This document shows, piece after piece, positions 16,889-26,304 of a stretch of 64,000 nt of DNA. The stretch is from JBDHDH01 sp039591615 (GTDB lineage: Bacteria > Gemmatimonadota > Gemmatimonadetes > Gemmatimonadales > GWC2-71-9), in contig JBDHDH010000013.1 of the NCBI GenBank assembly GCA_039591615.1, forward strand, positions 1-64,000, given 5' to 3'. The notes beneath the pieces were generated by a model, which did no database searches, had not been told where the DNA came from, and saw nothing but the letters and a program-made list of their open reading frames with translations. The stretch's first letter is position 1; each line of letters begins with the position of its first letter. The position numbers were made by a program, and so were the translations under genes.

Positions 16889-16952
16889 TAACGAAACACC
16901 GGCATCGTGAGCCAGCTGCGCTGGCGGGACGGGAACCGAACTCGTACCCCCA

Positions 16953-17954
16953 CTAGGACGACTCCAGCGCGAGCCTCACGTCCGCCGGCATTCCTGGTTT
17001 CAGATCGAATGCCGCGTCACCCGTGATCCGTACCTTCACGGCATAGACCAGCTTCACACGCTCTTCCGTCGTCTGGACGCTCTTCGGTGTAAACTCCGCT
17101 TCCGACGCCAAGAACATGACCTCACCGGCGTACGACCTCTCTCGATACGTGTCGGTGGTGATGGTCGCCGCCGTGCCGAGCTTCACCGCGCCAATCCGAT
17201 CCTCCCGCACGTAGATCCGGACCCAGCGGTCAGCCGGGTTCATGATCGTCAACACGGGAACTCCAGCCGCCACCGTCTCGCCGGGCTCGTGATGCCGCAC
17301 GGTCGCGACCCCATCGACCGGAGCCACGACCGTCATGTTGGCTAGGGTCGCTTCGATCGCGCGGAGGGAGGCCCGGGCCTGCGCCAACTGCGCACGCTGT
17401 GCCTCGATCCGCTCCGGGCGCGGGCCCGCCTCCAACAGCTTGAGCTGCTCCTCCGCCTGGGCACGCTGGTGCACCGCAACCTCGCGCACGACCGCGGCCT
17501 TGTCATAGACCTCGCGACTGATGGCCCCACCCTCGTACAGTTGTTCGGCACGCGCGAGATCGTGCTCGGCATCAGCCAACCGCTCCTGCGCGGCGTCCCG
17601 CGCCGCGCGAGCCTGTGCCACCTCTTCACGCCGAAATCCCCGCTCGAGCTCCCGAAGCAGCGCTCGGGCATGGGCGACCTGTGCCTCCGCCTGCGACCGT
17701 CGAGCGAGCACTTCTTCGCGATCGAGCCACGCCAACTCTTGGCCGGCCGTCACCGGATCGCCCTCGCGCACGCCGACGCTGTCGATGCGTCCGGGTACCT
17801 GAAACCCGAGCCGCGCCTCTGTGGCCTCCACCGTTCCGTACGCCACCAGGGCGTCGCCACGATCACCGCCCGGCACCACACTGACCACCAGGACGAGAAT
17901 CAGGATGACGACGACACTCCCAATTACCACCATGCGACGTCGCGTCGTGCTCAT
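16953..17954 (-). CDS. HlyD/YbhG-type membrane-fusion protein
   Basis: A 333-residue periplasmic adaptor. The ATG at 17954 overlaps the TolC gene's stop codon (ATGA), which favours it over an upstream in-frame start at 17984. Residues about 8-30 form a membrane anchor. The next segment, GTVEATEARLGFQVPGRI, begins the lipoyl/barrel-sandwich fold. A long Ala/Arg/Glu/Gln-rich coiled-coil hairpin covers about residues 85-195, and the returning half-motif is VVAPVDGVATVRHHEPGETV. It bridges the inner-membrane ABC exporter to the outer-membrane factor encoded immediately upstream. Confidence 0.92.
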   Translation of the reverse strand: MSTTRRRMVVIGSVVVILILVLVVSVVPGGDRGDALVAYGTVEATEARLGFQVPGRIDSVGVREGDPVTAGQELAWLDREEVLARRSQAEAQVAHARALLRELERGFRREEVAQARAARDAAQERLADAEHDLARAEQLYEGGAISREVYDKAAVVREVAVHQRAQAEEQLKLLEAGPRPERIEAQRAQLAQARASLRAIEATLANMTVVAPVDGVATVRHHEPGETVAAGVPVLTIMNPADRWVRIYVREDRIGAVKLGTAATITTDTYRERSYAGEVMFLASEAEFTPKSVQTTEERVKLVYAVKVRITGDAAFDLKPGMPADVRLALESS

Positions 17955-19315
17955 CGTGCGATCTCCACGTACCGCTCGAGCCATGGGACGTCCAGCCTAC
18001 CCACGATGCGGGCCAGCTCGACCCGGGCAGCCATCTCCCGATGCTGGGCATCCACCAGGCCCGCCCGAGCCACCAGGAGCTCGGCCTCGGCGTTCAGGTA
18101 ATCGGTTTCCGTCCCCGCACCGGCATCGAGTCGCAGCCGCTCGATCCGAGCAACCTCGGCGAACCGAGCGACGGCCGTTCGCAGGCTCAGCACTCGCGCC
18201 CGAGCCTCCTCGACCGTTGACCGGGCACGGTCCACGTCGTGGGCTACGCGGCTCTCGATGAGGCGCAACCGCTCGTCGGATGCCCGCCGTGCCGCATCAG
18301 CCCGTGCGACTCCACGGCTTACGGCACCTCCTGAGAACACGAGATAGGAGAACTGGAGCCCGACATTCCACTCGGCTGTGAAATCGCCTTCGGCCGAGCC
18401 CCGATCGATCCAGCCACCGAAGAGATCAAGCCGGGGCCAGCGGGCACTGCGAGCGAGCCGCTGATTCGCCCGATCGGCTCCCACCCCACGACGTGCCTGC
18501 GCCACAGTCGGGCTCGCTTCCAGCGCATGACGGTAAAGACCGTCCCGATCGGGGAGCGTCGTATCGGACCACGTAACGGCAACCAGACGATCCGCACGGG
18601 TCTCCTCAACGTCCACTCCGATGAGGCGCGCAAGATCTCGCTCCGCCACGTCGAGTGCGGCCGCCAGCCCCACACGCTCGGCCCGGGCGCTCGCTAAGGC
18701 TGCTTCCACTCGTAAGACGTCTACGTCCGCCGCCTTTCCCGCATCCCGCCGTTGTCGGACCCTCGACTCCTCGGATGTCAGGGCGGCCAGCCGACGATCG
18801 TGTGCATGGAGAATCCCCTGTCCGCTGAGAGCGGAGAGATAGGTCGATACGACCCGCGCGATGAGCTCCTGCCGTGCCTCGTCATACGCCGCGTCCGCCG
18901 CTAACGCCTGCTCCCGGACCGACCGAACGCGGGCCGGCCGGGCGCCGCCTTCGAACAGCGTATAGCTGAGCGTGGCTCCTGCCTGGAGAAGGGTCTCGTC
19001 GAAGGGAGGCGTCTGTCCGGGCTGAAAGTCGTGAATGGGACTCACGATCATGGGCTTCTGGTAACGGGTCGCCGCGGCCGTGACGGCCACCCTCGGGAAC
19101 CAGGAAGCCGAGGCCTCACCCACGGCAGCGGAGGCAGCGTCGCTGCTCGCGGCGGACGCCCGAACGGCGGGATCGTGCGTCAGGCCGCGGCGTATCGCGT
19201 CCGGAAGCGTGAGGCTCGGCGGGTCCACGGGCTCCTGCCCGACGAGCGCCAGACACGGCACGCTCAGCAACACACCCACGAGCCCCACTGCGGGAGCCGT
19301 GATGACCTTCGTCAC
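17951..19315 (-). CDS. TolC-family outer-membrane efflux protein
   Basis: A 454-residue protein with an N-terminal signal peptide of about 26 residues, followed by two repeats of the outer-membrane efflux protein fold. The repeats start near LTLPDAIRRGLTHDP and the central DGLYRHALEASPTV. Long Ala/Arg-rich helices dominate, as expected for the periplasmic tunnel. Its start overlaps the regulator's stop codon by four bases and its end overlaps the membrane-fusion gene, so regulator, TolC and adaptor form one coupled unit. Confidence 0.92.
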   Translation of the reverse strand: MTKVITAPAVGLVGVLLSVPCLALVGQEPVDPPSLTLPDAIRRGLTHDPAVRASAASSDAASAAVGEASASWFPRVAVTAAATRYQKPMIVSPIHDFQPGQTPPFDETLLQAGATLSYTLFEGGARPARVRSVREQALAADAAYDEARQELIARVVSTYLSALSGQGILHAHDRRLAALTSEESRVRQRRDAGKAADVDVLRVEAALASARAERVGLAAALDVAERDLARLIGVDVEETRADRLVAVTWSDTTLPDRDGLYRHALEASPTVAQARRGVGADRANQRLARSARWPRLDLFGGWIDRGSAEGDFTAEWNVGLQFSYLVFSGGAVSRGVARADAARRASDERLRLIESRVAHDVDRARSTVEEARARVLSLRTAVARFAEVARIERLRLDAGAGTETDYLNAEAELLVARAGLVDAQHREMAARVELARIVGRLDVPWLERYVEIAR

Positions 19316-19932
19316 TCTTGACCTCCTGGGTCTTGCGTCAATCCTCGTCGCACGAAAAGGACGACGCTTTCCACGAGTTGCTCCCTGGTTCCAGGATCGT
19401 CCTGATCGAGGGAAGCGCCTTCCATGAGGGCCTGGCGGGTGAGGGAGAGGAACATGGGCTGGGCGCCTACACTCAGCGCCATCAGGAACGGGTCACCCCC
19501 TCGGACGGAACCGTCGCGCTGCCCCGCTGCAATCAGCTGGCTGAGCAGGCCAACGTTCCCCCTCATCGTTCGTCTTCCCGGCTCGGGCATAGGGCGAGCG
19601 CCGGCAAGATGATGGACGAGCAGCCGAGGGAGCTCGGGATGCTCGTGGAGGTACTCGAAGAATGCGCGCACGAATCGCTCGATTCGTTGGAGGGGCGTGC
19701 CGATACCCGAGGCAGCCCGTGTCAGGTACTGAACGCTGGGCTCGACGACGGCGGCAAACGCGGCCTCGTACAGAGCGTCCTTGGAACCGAAGTGGTAGGT
19801 GATGGCGCCGAGGTTCGTGCCAGCCCGGCTGGTAATGGCCCGCACCGAGGTTCCCTCATATCCGTGGTGCGAGAAGAGCTCGGTGGCGGCCGCAACGAGG
19901 TCGGATGCAGTACCTGAGAGGCTGTCATTCAT
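19312..19932 (-). CDS. TetR-family regulator of the export operon (CecR/YbiH-like)
   Basis: A 206-residue TetR protein. The DNA-binding domain covers residues 7-60 (ELFSHHGYEGTSVRAITSRA, then TYHFGSKDALYE). The C-terminal half has the look of the CecR-type domain, including RFVRAFFEYLHEHPELPRLL. It is first in the operon, ahead of tolC, the adaptor and the ABC genes, the same company CecR keeps with ybhGFSR in enterobacteria. The ATG at 19932 lies inside a 10-bp palindrome (CATACGTATG), a possible autoregulatory site. Confidence 0.9.
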   Translation of the reverse strand: MNDSLSGTASDLVAAATELFSHHGYEGTSVRAITSRAGTNLGAITYHFGSKDALYEAAFAAVVEPSVQYLTRAASGIGTPLQRIERFVRAFFEYLHEHPELPRLLVHHLAGARPMPEPGRRTMRGNVGLLSQLIAAGQRDGSVRGGDPFLMALSVGAQPMFLSLTRQALMEGASLDQDDPGTREQLVESVVLFVRRGLTQDPGGQE

Positions 19933-19939
19933 ACGTATG
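19930..19939. promoter_or_regulatory. Palindrome CATACGTATG spanning the export-operon start codon
   Basis: A perfect 10-bp palindrome covers the ATG of the TetR gene, which reads on the minus strand from 19932. It might be part of an operator for the regulator. It is short enough to occur by chance, and no longer symmetry is seen around it. Confidence 0.3.
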
Positions 19940-20022
19940 ACTTCCGCCTCAGTCTAAGGCTCCCTTCTATCCATCGCAAGGGCTTATTACAGCAACGCGG
20001 TTTTGGGGGAGCTCGCCCCTCG

Positions 20023-20328
20023 TTAGGTCTCCTCGAATATCAGGTCGCGGAGGGCTGCAAGATCCTCGAGAATGCGGAGCCTCAACGACCCGGGCCCTGC
20101 GTGCTTCTTGTCACGCAACATCACGTCCGTCCAAGCCCGGAGCGCGGTGAGCTTTTCACCTATCCGATCTGCCGGTCCCGGAGCAGCCTCGAGGCTGGAG
20201 AGGATGAGGCCCGCTGTCCGGGCGGCCTCCAGGTCCTCTCCATCTTCATCGGACAATCGGACCAAACGATCCAGTTCCTCGATCAGCGTGACAGCATTCT
20301 CGTGGGTCAGCGGTTCGCGCACGGCCAT
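20023..20328 (-). CDS. Hypothetical protein, 101 aa
   Basis: A 101-residue, acidic, mostly helical soluble protein. The ATG at 20328 is preceded by AGGTCGAGG. An upstream in-frame extension exists but has no ribosome site and non-protein-like composition. No motif is recognised. It diverges from the phosphoglucomutase/trehalose-phosphatase gene across 129 bp and is separated from the export regulator by 90 bp. No function can be proposed. Confidence 0.6.
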   Translation of the reverse strand: MAVREPLTHENAVTLIEELDRLVRLSDEDGEDLEAARTAGLILSSLEAAPGPADRIGEKLTALRAWTDVMLRDKKHAGPGSLRLRILEDLAALRDLIFEET

Positions 20329-20457
20329 CCTCGACCTCCGGAACACGGTTCTCCCCACCATTTTGACTCGAGGCGCAGCTTGACGGAACCCACCCAGGTA
20401 CGTGACAGTTGGGGCGACGGAAAAACCGTTCACCCGTGCTGGGAGCGATTCCTCCAA

Positions 20458-21987
20458 ATGTATGAAGCTCTGCTGGTGGATCTCGACGGCGTAGTGACCC
20501 GGACTGCCGCGGTGCACGCCGCGGCCTGGAAGCGGCTGTTCGACGAGTTCTTGGGGCGGCACGCGGAGCGCACGGCGGTTGGGTTCGAGCCCTTCGACAT
20601 CGACCGGGATTACCGCACCTACGTCGACGGGCGGCCTCGGTACGCGGGCGTTGAGAGCTTTCTCGCATCGCGCGGGATCGAGCTGCCGTACGGCACGCCC
20701 GAGGACAGCGCTGATCGTGAGACGGTCTGCGGCCTAGGGAATCGCAAGAACCTGTATTTTCGTCAGCACCTCAGGGAGAATGGTGTCGGTGTGTACGACG
20801 ATGCGGTGGCCCTCGTTCGAAGAGCCAGGGAGCAGGGGCTCAGGGTGGCCGTGGTCTCGTCGAGCAAGAACTGCGGGCCCGTGCTGGAGGCTGCGGGACT
20901 GGCCGGCCTGTTCGAGGAACGGGTAGACGGTCTCGACGTCGCCGGTCTCGGTCTCCAAGGCAAGCCGGCCCCCGACATGTTCCTGGAGGCTGCGAGGCGG
21001 CTTGGCGTCGACCCGACGGGAGCCGTCGTGCTCGAGGACGCGGTGTCTGGCGTCGAGGCCGGGCGCCGTGGCGGGTTTGGGCTCGTGGTGGGCGTCGATC
21101 GCGGCGACCATGCCGAGGAGCTTCGCCGTCACGGCGCTCACGTTGTGTGCTCCGATTTACGGGAACTCGAGCTCGATTCTTCCCCAGCCCTCCCATCGGC
21201 GCTGGAACATCTCAACGACATTGCGCAAGAGATCCGCGGACGACGTCCGGCCGTGTTCCTCGATTACGATGGCACCCTGACGCCTATCGTCGATCGTCCC
21301 GATCTCGCCGTTCTCTCCGCACAGATGCGCGACACGGTTCGCCACCTGGCCGGCCGGTGTACCGTCGCCGTGGTGAGCGGTCGGGATCGGCAGGATGTGG
21401 AAGCGCTGGTCGGTCTCGAGTCGCTCGTGTATGCAGGAAGCCACGGGTTCGACATCGCCGGACCCGGCGGGTTCGAGATGCACCACGCTGGCAGTGCCGA
21501 GGATCGGTCCTTCCTCCACGATGCAGAGGAAGATCTCCGGAACGTGCTCTCAGGGATTGGTGGTGTCCTCATCGAGCCCAAGCGCTATGCTCTTGCGGTC
21601 CATTATCGGCTCGTGCGGGACCAGGACTACCCGATGGTGCGGGACGCCGTCGAGACGGTGGCTGCTCGATACCCTCAGCTGCGGCGAACGGGAGGGAAGA
21701 AGATCTTCGAGCTTCGACCACGACTCGACTGGGACAAGGGCAAGGCGGTCCTCTGGCTGCTCGAGGCCCTGGGGCTCGACACGCCGGACGTGCTTCCCTT
21801 CTATCTCGGTGACGACCTGACGGACGAGGACGCGTTTGCGGTGCTGGAGGAGCGCGGGATTGGTATTCTGGTGAGCGAGTCCCCAGAGGCCGCCTCGCGG
21901 GCCACCTACGGCCTGCGCGATCCTGGGGAAGTTCGGGTCTTTCTGGAGCGCGTGATCGCCATACTGGGGGAGGACGATCGTGAGTGA
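20458..21987 (+). CDS. otsB: Beta-phosphoglucomutase / trehalose-6-phosphate phosphatase fusion
   Basis: A 509-residue protein with two HAD phosphatase-fold domains. Residues 1-240 resemble beta-phosphoglucomutase (VDLDGVV with Asp8 and Asp10, VVSSSKN, GKPAPDMF, VLEDAVSGVEAG), converting beta-glucose-1-phosphate to glucose-6-phosphate. Residues about 262-500 are trehalose-6-phosphate phosphatase (VFLDYDGTLTPI with Asp269 and Asp271, VSGRD, GSHGFDI, YLGDDLTDEDAF). The ATG at 20458 was chosen because protein-like sequence begins there. The gene overlaps the GH65 phosphorylase by 8 bp. The combined order is that of mycobacterial OtsB1 (Rv2006), which is a single chain. No trehalose-phosphate synthase is in the window. 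Confidence 0.9.
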   Translation: MYEALLVDLDGVVTRTAAVHAAAWKRLFDEFLGRHAERTAVGFEPFDIDRDYRTYVDGRPRYAGVESFLASRGIELPYGTPEDSADRETVCGLGNRKNLYFRQHLRENGVGVYDDAVALVRRAREQGLRVAVVSSSKNCGPVLEAAGLAGLFEERVDGLDVAGLGLQGKPAPDMFLEAARRLGVDPTGAVVLEDAVSGVEAGRRGGFGLVVGVDRGDHAEELRRHGAHVVCSDLRELELDSSPALPSALEHLNDIAQEIRGRRPAVFLDYDGTLTPIVDRPDLAVLSAQMRDTVRHLAGRCTVAVVSGRDRQDVEALVGLESLVYAGSHGFDIAGPGGFEMHHAGSAEDRSFLHDAEEDLRNVLSGIGGVLIEPKRYALAVHYRLVRDQDYPMVRDAVETVAARYPQLRRTGGKKIFELRPRLDWDKGKAVLWLLEALGLDTPDVLPFYLGDDLTDEDAFAVLEERGIGILVSESPEAASRATYGLRDPGEVRVFLERVIAILGEDDRE

Positions 21988-24391
21988 TGCATGGTCGCTC
22001 GTCTACCATGGTTTCGATCCTAAGGCGGAGGGCCTTCGGGAGGCACTCTGCACACTTGGCAACGGCTACTTCGCCACCCGCGGTGCCGCGCCGGAGGCAT
22101 CCGACGACGGCGTGCACTATCCGGGAACGTATGTGGCCGGATGCTACAACCGCCTCAAGACCGAGATAGCCGGTCGTGACGTCTGGAACGAAGATCTGGT
22201 CAATGTGCCCAACTGGCTGCCCCTGACCTTTCGGCCCGAAGGCGGGGAGTGGTTCGACCTCCGCGATGTCGAGCTCCTGGATTACCGCCAGGAGCTTCAC
22301 CTGGCCACCGGGGAGCTCCGACGCGCCCTCCGGTACCGCGACAGCGGTGGGCGCGAGACGAGCGTCGCATCTCGCCGCTTCGTTCACATGGCTCATCCAC
22401 ACCTCGCCGCCGTCGAGACGACCATCGAGCCATTGAACTGGTCTGGTACACTCGACGTCCGCTCGGCACTCGACGGGCGCGTCGTCAACAACGGTGTCGC
22501 TCGCTATCGGCGGCTCAACAACAGACACCTGGAGGCCGTGGAGACCGAGGCAGTGGGGGACGATGCCATCTTCCTGAGGGTTCGGACGAGCCAGTCGCGG
22601 ATCGACTTGGCAATGGCCGCACGTACACACGTCTATCCGAACGGATCTCTCAAGAACACCGACCGACGGTTGGTCCAAGACGCGGCATACATCGCGCACG
22701 ATCTCACCGTGCCAATAACACAGGGCGCCGCTCTCACCGTCGAAAAAGTGATTGCGCTCTACACGTCGCGAGACCATGCCATTTCGGAGTGTGGTTTGGA
22801 AGCCCGCAAAGCCGTCGGACGGGCTCGTACCTATGACGCACTGCTACGGACTCATGCCCGCGCCTGGGAGCACATCTGGCGGCGATTCGACATCGCGATC
22901 GTGCCGGACCGTGAGGATGGTGATGACAAGCGCGAGCTACGCATCCTGCGACTCCACGTCTTTCATCTCCTTCAGACCGCCTCGCCGAACACCATCGACC
23001 TCGATGTCGGCGTGCCGCCCCGGGGGCTCCACGGTGAAGCGTACCGCGGCCACATCTTCTGGGACGAGCTCTTCATCTTCCCACTCTTGAATCTCCGGAT
23101 GCCGGAGATAACCCGCGCACTCTTGATGTACCGATACCGCCGGCTGGATGAGGCCAGAATCGCGGCGCAGGAGGCTGGGTTCCAGGGAGCGATGTTTCCG
23201 TGGCAGAGCGGGAGCAATGGAAGAGAGGAGACCCAACAACTCCACCTCAACCCGAAGTCGGGCCGGTGGCTCCCGGACCGATCCCACCGTCAGCGCCACG
23301 TCAACGCCGCCATCGCCTACAACGTCTGGCACTACTACCAGGTGACGGAGGATCTGGAGTTCCTGTCGTTCTTCGGTGCCGAGATGTTCCTGGAAATCGC
23401 CCGCTTCTGGGCCAGCATCGCGACCTACAACGCCGATCACGGTCGATACGAGATCCGAGGCGTCATGGGTCCCGACGAGTACCATGACGGCTATCCCGAC
23501 ACGGATCAAGCTGGCCTGCTGAACAACGCGTATACGAATTTGCTGGCCGTTTGGGTGCTCTGCCGCGCCCTCGAGGTGATCGAGCTTCTACCTCAGAACC
23601 GATCACAGGAGCTTTGTGAGAAGCTCGCCATCTCCCCGGACGAGTTGGGGCGCTGGGACGAGATCAGTCGGCAGATGCGCTTGGTGTTCTTTGACGACGG
23701 AATCCTGAGTCAGTTCGAGGGTTATGAGCGGTTGGACGAAATTGACTGGGACCGTTATCGCGAGAAGTACGAGGACATCCACCGCCTTGATAGAATCCTC
23801 GAAGCCGAAGGCGATACGCCGAACCGCTACAAGCTGTCCAAGCAGGCCGACGTTCTGATGCTCTACTACCTCTTCTCGACGGAGGAGATCAAAGAGCTGC
23901 TCGAGCGCCTGGGATACACCTTCAGCCCGGACGCTGTCCCGAAGACCATCGAGTACTACATGGCCCGTTCGTCTCACGGCTCCACCCTGAGCCGCATCGT
24001 CGACTCATGGGTCCTGGCTAGATCCAATCGCCCTGGTTCTTGGGAGCTCTTCACCGAGGCCCTGGAGAGCGACGTGCGTGACATCCAGGGAGGAACGACA
24101 CCAGAGGGCATTCACCTGGGCGCCATGGCCGGCACCGTGGATATCGTTCAGCGGTGCTACAGCGGCATCGATACCCGCGGCGACGTACTGTGGCTGAACC
24201 CGCGCATCCCCGAGCAGCTGCGCTGCCTTCGACTCCGAATACTGTATCGGGGACAGCCCATCGAGCTCGATATGGAGCGCGACCGCCTCATGGTCACGTC
24301 ACTCCCGTCGGCCGCGCACACCATCCAGCTCGGGTTCCGCGACGAGATCTTCCAACTCCGTCCCGAGGAAACGAGGGAGTTTTCCCTCTGA
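21980..24391 (+). CDS. Glycoside hydrolase family 65 phosphorylase (trehalose/kojibiose/maltose type)
   Basis: An 803-residue GH65 enzyme that should phosphorolyse an alpha-glucobiose to beta-glucose-1-phosphate and glucose. The N-terminal super-sandwich domain starts at NGYFATRGAAPE. The (alpha/alpha)6 catalytic barrel includes GEAYRGHIFWDELF and GVMGPDEYHDGYPD, where Glu500 is the expected general acid. HGSTLSRIVDSWV and GGTTPEGIHLGAMAGT form the phosphate-site region. It starts at GTG 21980 behind GGGGGAGGA, inside the end of the preceding gene. Coupling to beta-phosphoglucomutase supports a phosphorylase; coupling to trehalose-phosphatase favours trehalose as the sugar. Confidence 0.88.
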   Translation: MSDAWSLVYHGFDPKAEGLREALCTLGNGYFATRGAAPEASDDGVHYPGTYVAGCYNRLKTEIAGRDVWNEDLVNVPNWLPLTFRPEGGEWFDLRDVELLDYRQELHLATGELRRALRYRDSGGRETSVASRRFVHMAHPHLAAVETTIEPLNWSGTLDVRSALDGRVVNNGVARYRRLNNRHLEAVETEAVGDDAIFLRVRTSQSRIDLAMAARTHVYPNGSLKNTDRRLVQDAAYIAHDLTVPITQGAALTVEKVIALYTSRDHAISECGLEARKAVGRARTYDALLRTHARAWEHIWRRFDIAIVPDREDGDDKRELRILRLHVFHLLQTASPNTIDLDVGVPPRGLHGEAYRGHIFWDELFIFPLLNLRMPEITRALLMYRYRRLDEARIAAQEAGFQGAMFPWQSGSNGREETQQLHLNPKSGRWLPDRSHRQRHVNAAIAYNVWHYYQVTEDLEFLSFFGAEMFLEIARFWASIATYNADHGRYEIRGVMGPDEYHDGYPDTDQAGLLNNAYTNLLAVWVLCRALEVIELLPQNRSQELCEKLAISPDELGRWDEISRQMRLVFFDDGILSQFEGYERLDEIDWDRYREKYEDIHRLDRILEAEGDTPNRYKLSKQADVLMLYYLFSTEEIKELLERLGYTFSPDAVPKTIEYYMARSSHGSTLSRIVDSWVLARSNRPGSWELFTEALESDVRDIQGGTTPEGIHLGAMAGTVDIVQRCYSGIDTRGDVLWLNPRIPEQLRCLRLRILYRGQPIELDMERDRLMVTSLPSAAHTIQLGFRDEIFQLRPEETREFSL

Positions 24392-24400
24392 GTCACTTCC

Positions 24401-25912
24401 ATGAGCTCAATGCCGTATACATTCGAGGGTTTTGAGAAACGAATTGACACGAACTGGTTCGACGACGACGAGCTGCTCCAGAAGCTGCTCGTTCGCTACG
24501 CCGGAGGGGCAGATCACGGCCCGGCACTCGCAGAATGGGGTGGCCTCTGCAGCGGCACGCTGCGAGAGCTCGCCGAGCGTTCAGCACTCCTCGAGAACCG
24601 TCCCGTGCTGCGACACGTCGACGCGTACAATCAGCGAGTGGACGAAGTCCTGCTCCCTCCTTCCACCCTCCGCGCCCTCCAAATCGTAGAGGGCCAGCAT
24701 CGTCTGGGAGCCCTCCATGGGCACCCTCAGGTCTTCCACGCGAAGTGGTATCTCTACAATCAGAACGGTGAGGCGGGGGTTGGCTGTTCGCTGGCGTGCA
24801 CCGATGGCATGGTACGGGTGCTGGAGCGGCTCGGCGACCAACCGATTCACAGTGAGGTCGTGCGGCAAGTTCGGGATTCGACGTCCGAACGGTATGTGCA
24901 CGGAGCCCAATTCGTCACGGAGATTCAGGGGGGCTCGGACGTCGGCGCCAACGTTGTGAAGGCGCAAAACGAGTCGGGTCGCTGGACGCTCCACGGACAA
25001 AAGTGGTTCTGCTCGAACATCAACGCCGACTACTTCCTGGTCACCGGACGGCCAACAGGCGCACCGTCGGGGCCCGAGGGGGTTGCCCTTTTTCTCGTCC
25101 CGGCATACCGCGACCAGGACAGGCGGTATCGCAACGGCTACACGATCGACCGACTGAAGGACAAGTTGGGGACGTGCGAGCTAGCAACCGCGGAGGTGAC
25201 GTTCGATGGCGCGCGAGCGTATCCGGTCGGACCACTCGACCGCGGCCTGCCGAACCTCGTGGCTCACGTTCTCGTTCCCTCCCGGCTCGCGTGCGTCAAC
25301 ATGGCCGCTGCCTCACTGCGGCGAGCAGAGCGCATCGCCGGGGCCTACACCGACTTCCGCTCCGCTTTCAGCAAGAAGTTGAATGAGTACCCGCTGGTCA
25401 GGCATGCGCTGGATGAGTTGCGCACCGCCCGCGAGCGCTCACTCGGAGCAGTGATTGAACTGATTCGTATGTGGCAATCAGCGGAAGAGCGCGCAAACGA
25501 GACCGTCGAGGCCCTGGACTTCCGTTATTTGTTGAGCCTCTGCAAACCCGTGCTGACGAGGAACGCAACGCGGCTCCTCAACGACGCGATCATGCTTCTC
25601 GGCGCAAATGGAGTGGAGGAACGGTTCTCCCCACTCCCCCGCCTGTGGCGGGACGCCATCGTCATGGAAACTTGGGAGGGCCCACACAACGTACTGCTCG
25701 CACAGGCCCTGCGAGACATGACCCGGTTCGAGGTCGAGCCGGCGACATTCGTGGAGCGCACTGCCGGCGAACCCCGCCCCGATCTCGCCCGGGAACTGGC
25801 TAACATCATCCGCGCGCCACGGGATCCTGCGTCGACCGTAGCCTTTGCTCGGTGGGCACCGAAACTCGTCGAGGCTTTCGGTGACCGAGTAAGACAAGAT
25901 ACCAGAGGGTGA
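24401..25912 (+). CDS. Acyl-CoA dehydrogenase, AidB-like
   Basis: A 503-residue flavoprotein of the acyl-CoA dehydrogenase superfamily. The substrate/FAD region FVTEIQGGSDVGAN and the core GQKWFCSNINADYFLVTGRP resemble AidB and related long-tailed members rather than typical beta-oxidation enzymes. Near the C-terminus, LLGANGVEERFSPLPRLWRD and METWEGPHNVLL match the usual end of these proteins. It starts 9 bp after the GH65 gene on the same strand but has no obvious link to sugar metabolism. The substrate is unknown. Confidence 0.85.
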   Translation: MSSMPYTFEGFEKRIDTNWFDDDELLQKLLVRYAGGADHGPALAEWGGLCSGTLRELAERSALLENRPVLRHVDAYNQRVDEVLLPPSTLRALQIVEGQHRLGALHGHPQVFHAKWYLYNQNGEAGVGCSLACTDGMVRVLERLGDQPIHSEVVRQVRDSTSERYVHGAQFVTEIQGGSDVGANVVKAQNESGRWTLHGQKWFCSNINADYFLVTGRPTGAPSGPEGVALFLVPAYRDQDRRYRNGYTIDRLKDKLGTCELATAEVTFDGARAYPVGPLDRGLPNLVAHVLVPSRLACVNMAAASLRRAERIAGAYTDFRSAFSKKLNEYPLVRHALDELRTARERSLGAVIELIRMWQSAEERANETVEALDFRYLLSLCKPVLTRNATRLLNDAIMLLGANGVEERFSPLPRLWRDAIVMETWEGPHNVLLAQALRDMTRFEVEPATFVERTAGEPRPDLARELANIIRAPRDPASTVAFARWAPKLVEAFGDRVRQDTRG

Positions 25913-26061
25913 GTCCGACATCGTGAGCAGTGATCGAGATCCCCGGAGAATGCCCGGTCGGCGATGCTCGCAAACCACCACCGATGGACGGCCATCTGTC
26001 CACCCGCTAGATTGCTCGCTCGGAGCTTTCACCGGACTCGATCCGGCAAGGAGAATATGGA

Positions 26062-26304
26062 ATGGCCATTACCATTGAGCGGTTCGTCGAGAAGCTCGAG
26101 AAGCTCAGGCAAGAAATGGACGCCGGTGCGCTCAAGCACGGCGAATACGACATGCGTCTCGCACGGGTGATCACCGAGTTGCGCGAAGAGAAGCTGGACG
26201 CCGACCGGGAGAAACTGGGGTCCACCATCGACACGCTACTCGAACGGGGCACCATTACGCCCTCCGTCAAAACACACCTGTGTAAGCGCCTCGGCCTCGA
26301 ATAA
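26062..26304 (+). CDS. Small hypothetical protein, 80 aa
   Basis: An 80-residue, highly charged, probably all-helical soluble protein (VEKLEKLRQEMDAGALKHGE, then LREEKLDADREKL). It has a strong AAGGAG ribosome site 8-9 nt before the ATG, which supports real translation. No family is recognised. It stands alone in a 695-bp interval between the AidB-like gene and the sigma-factor gene. Confidence 0.6.
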   Translation: MAITIERFVEKLEKLRQEMDAGALKHGEYDMRLARVITELREEKLDADREKLGSTIDTLLERGTITPSVKTHLCKRLGLE

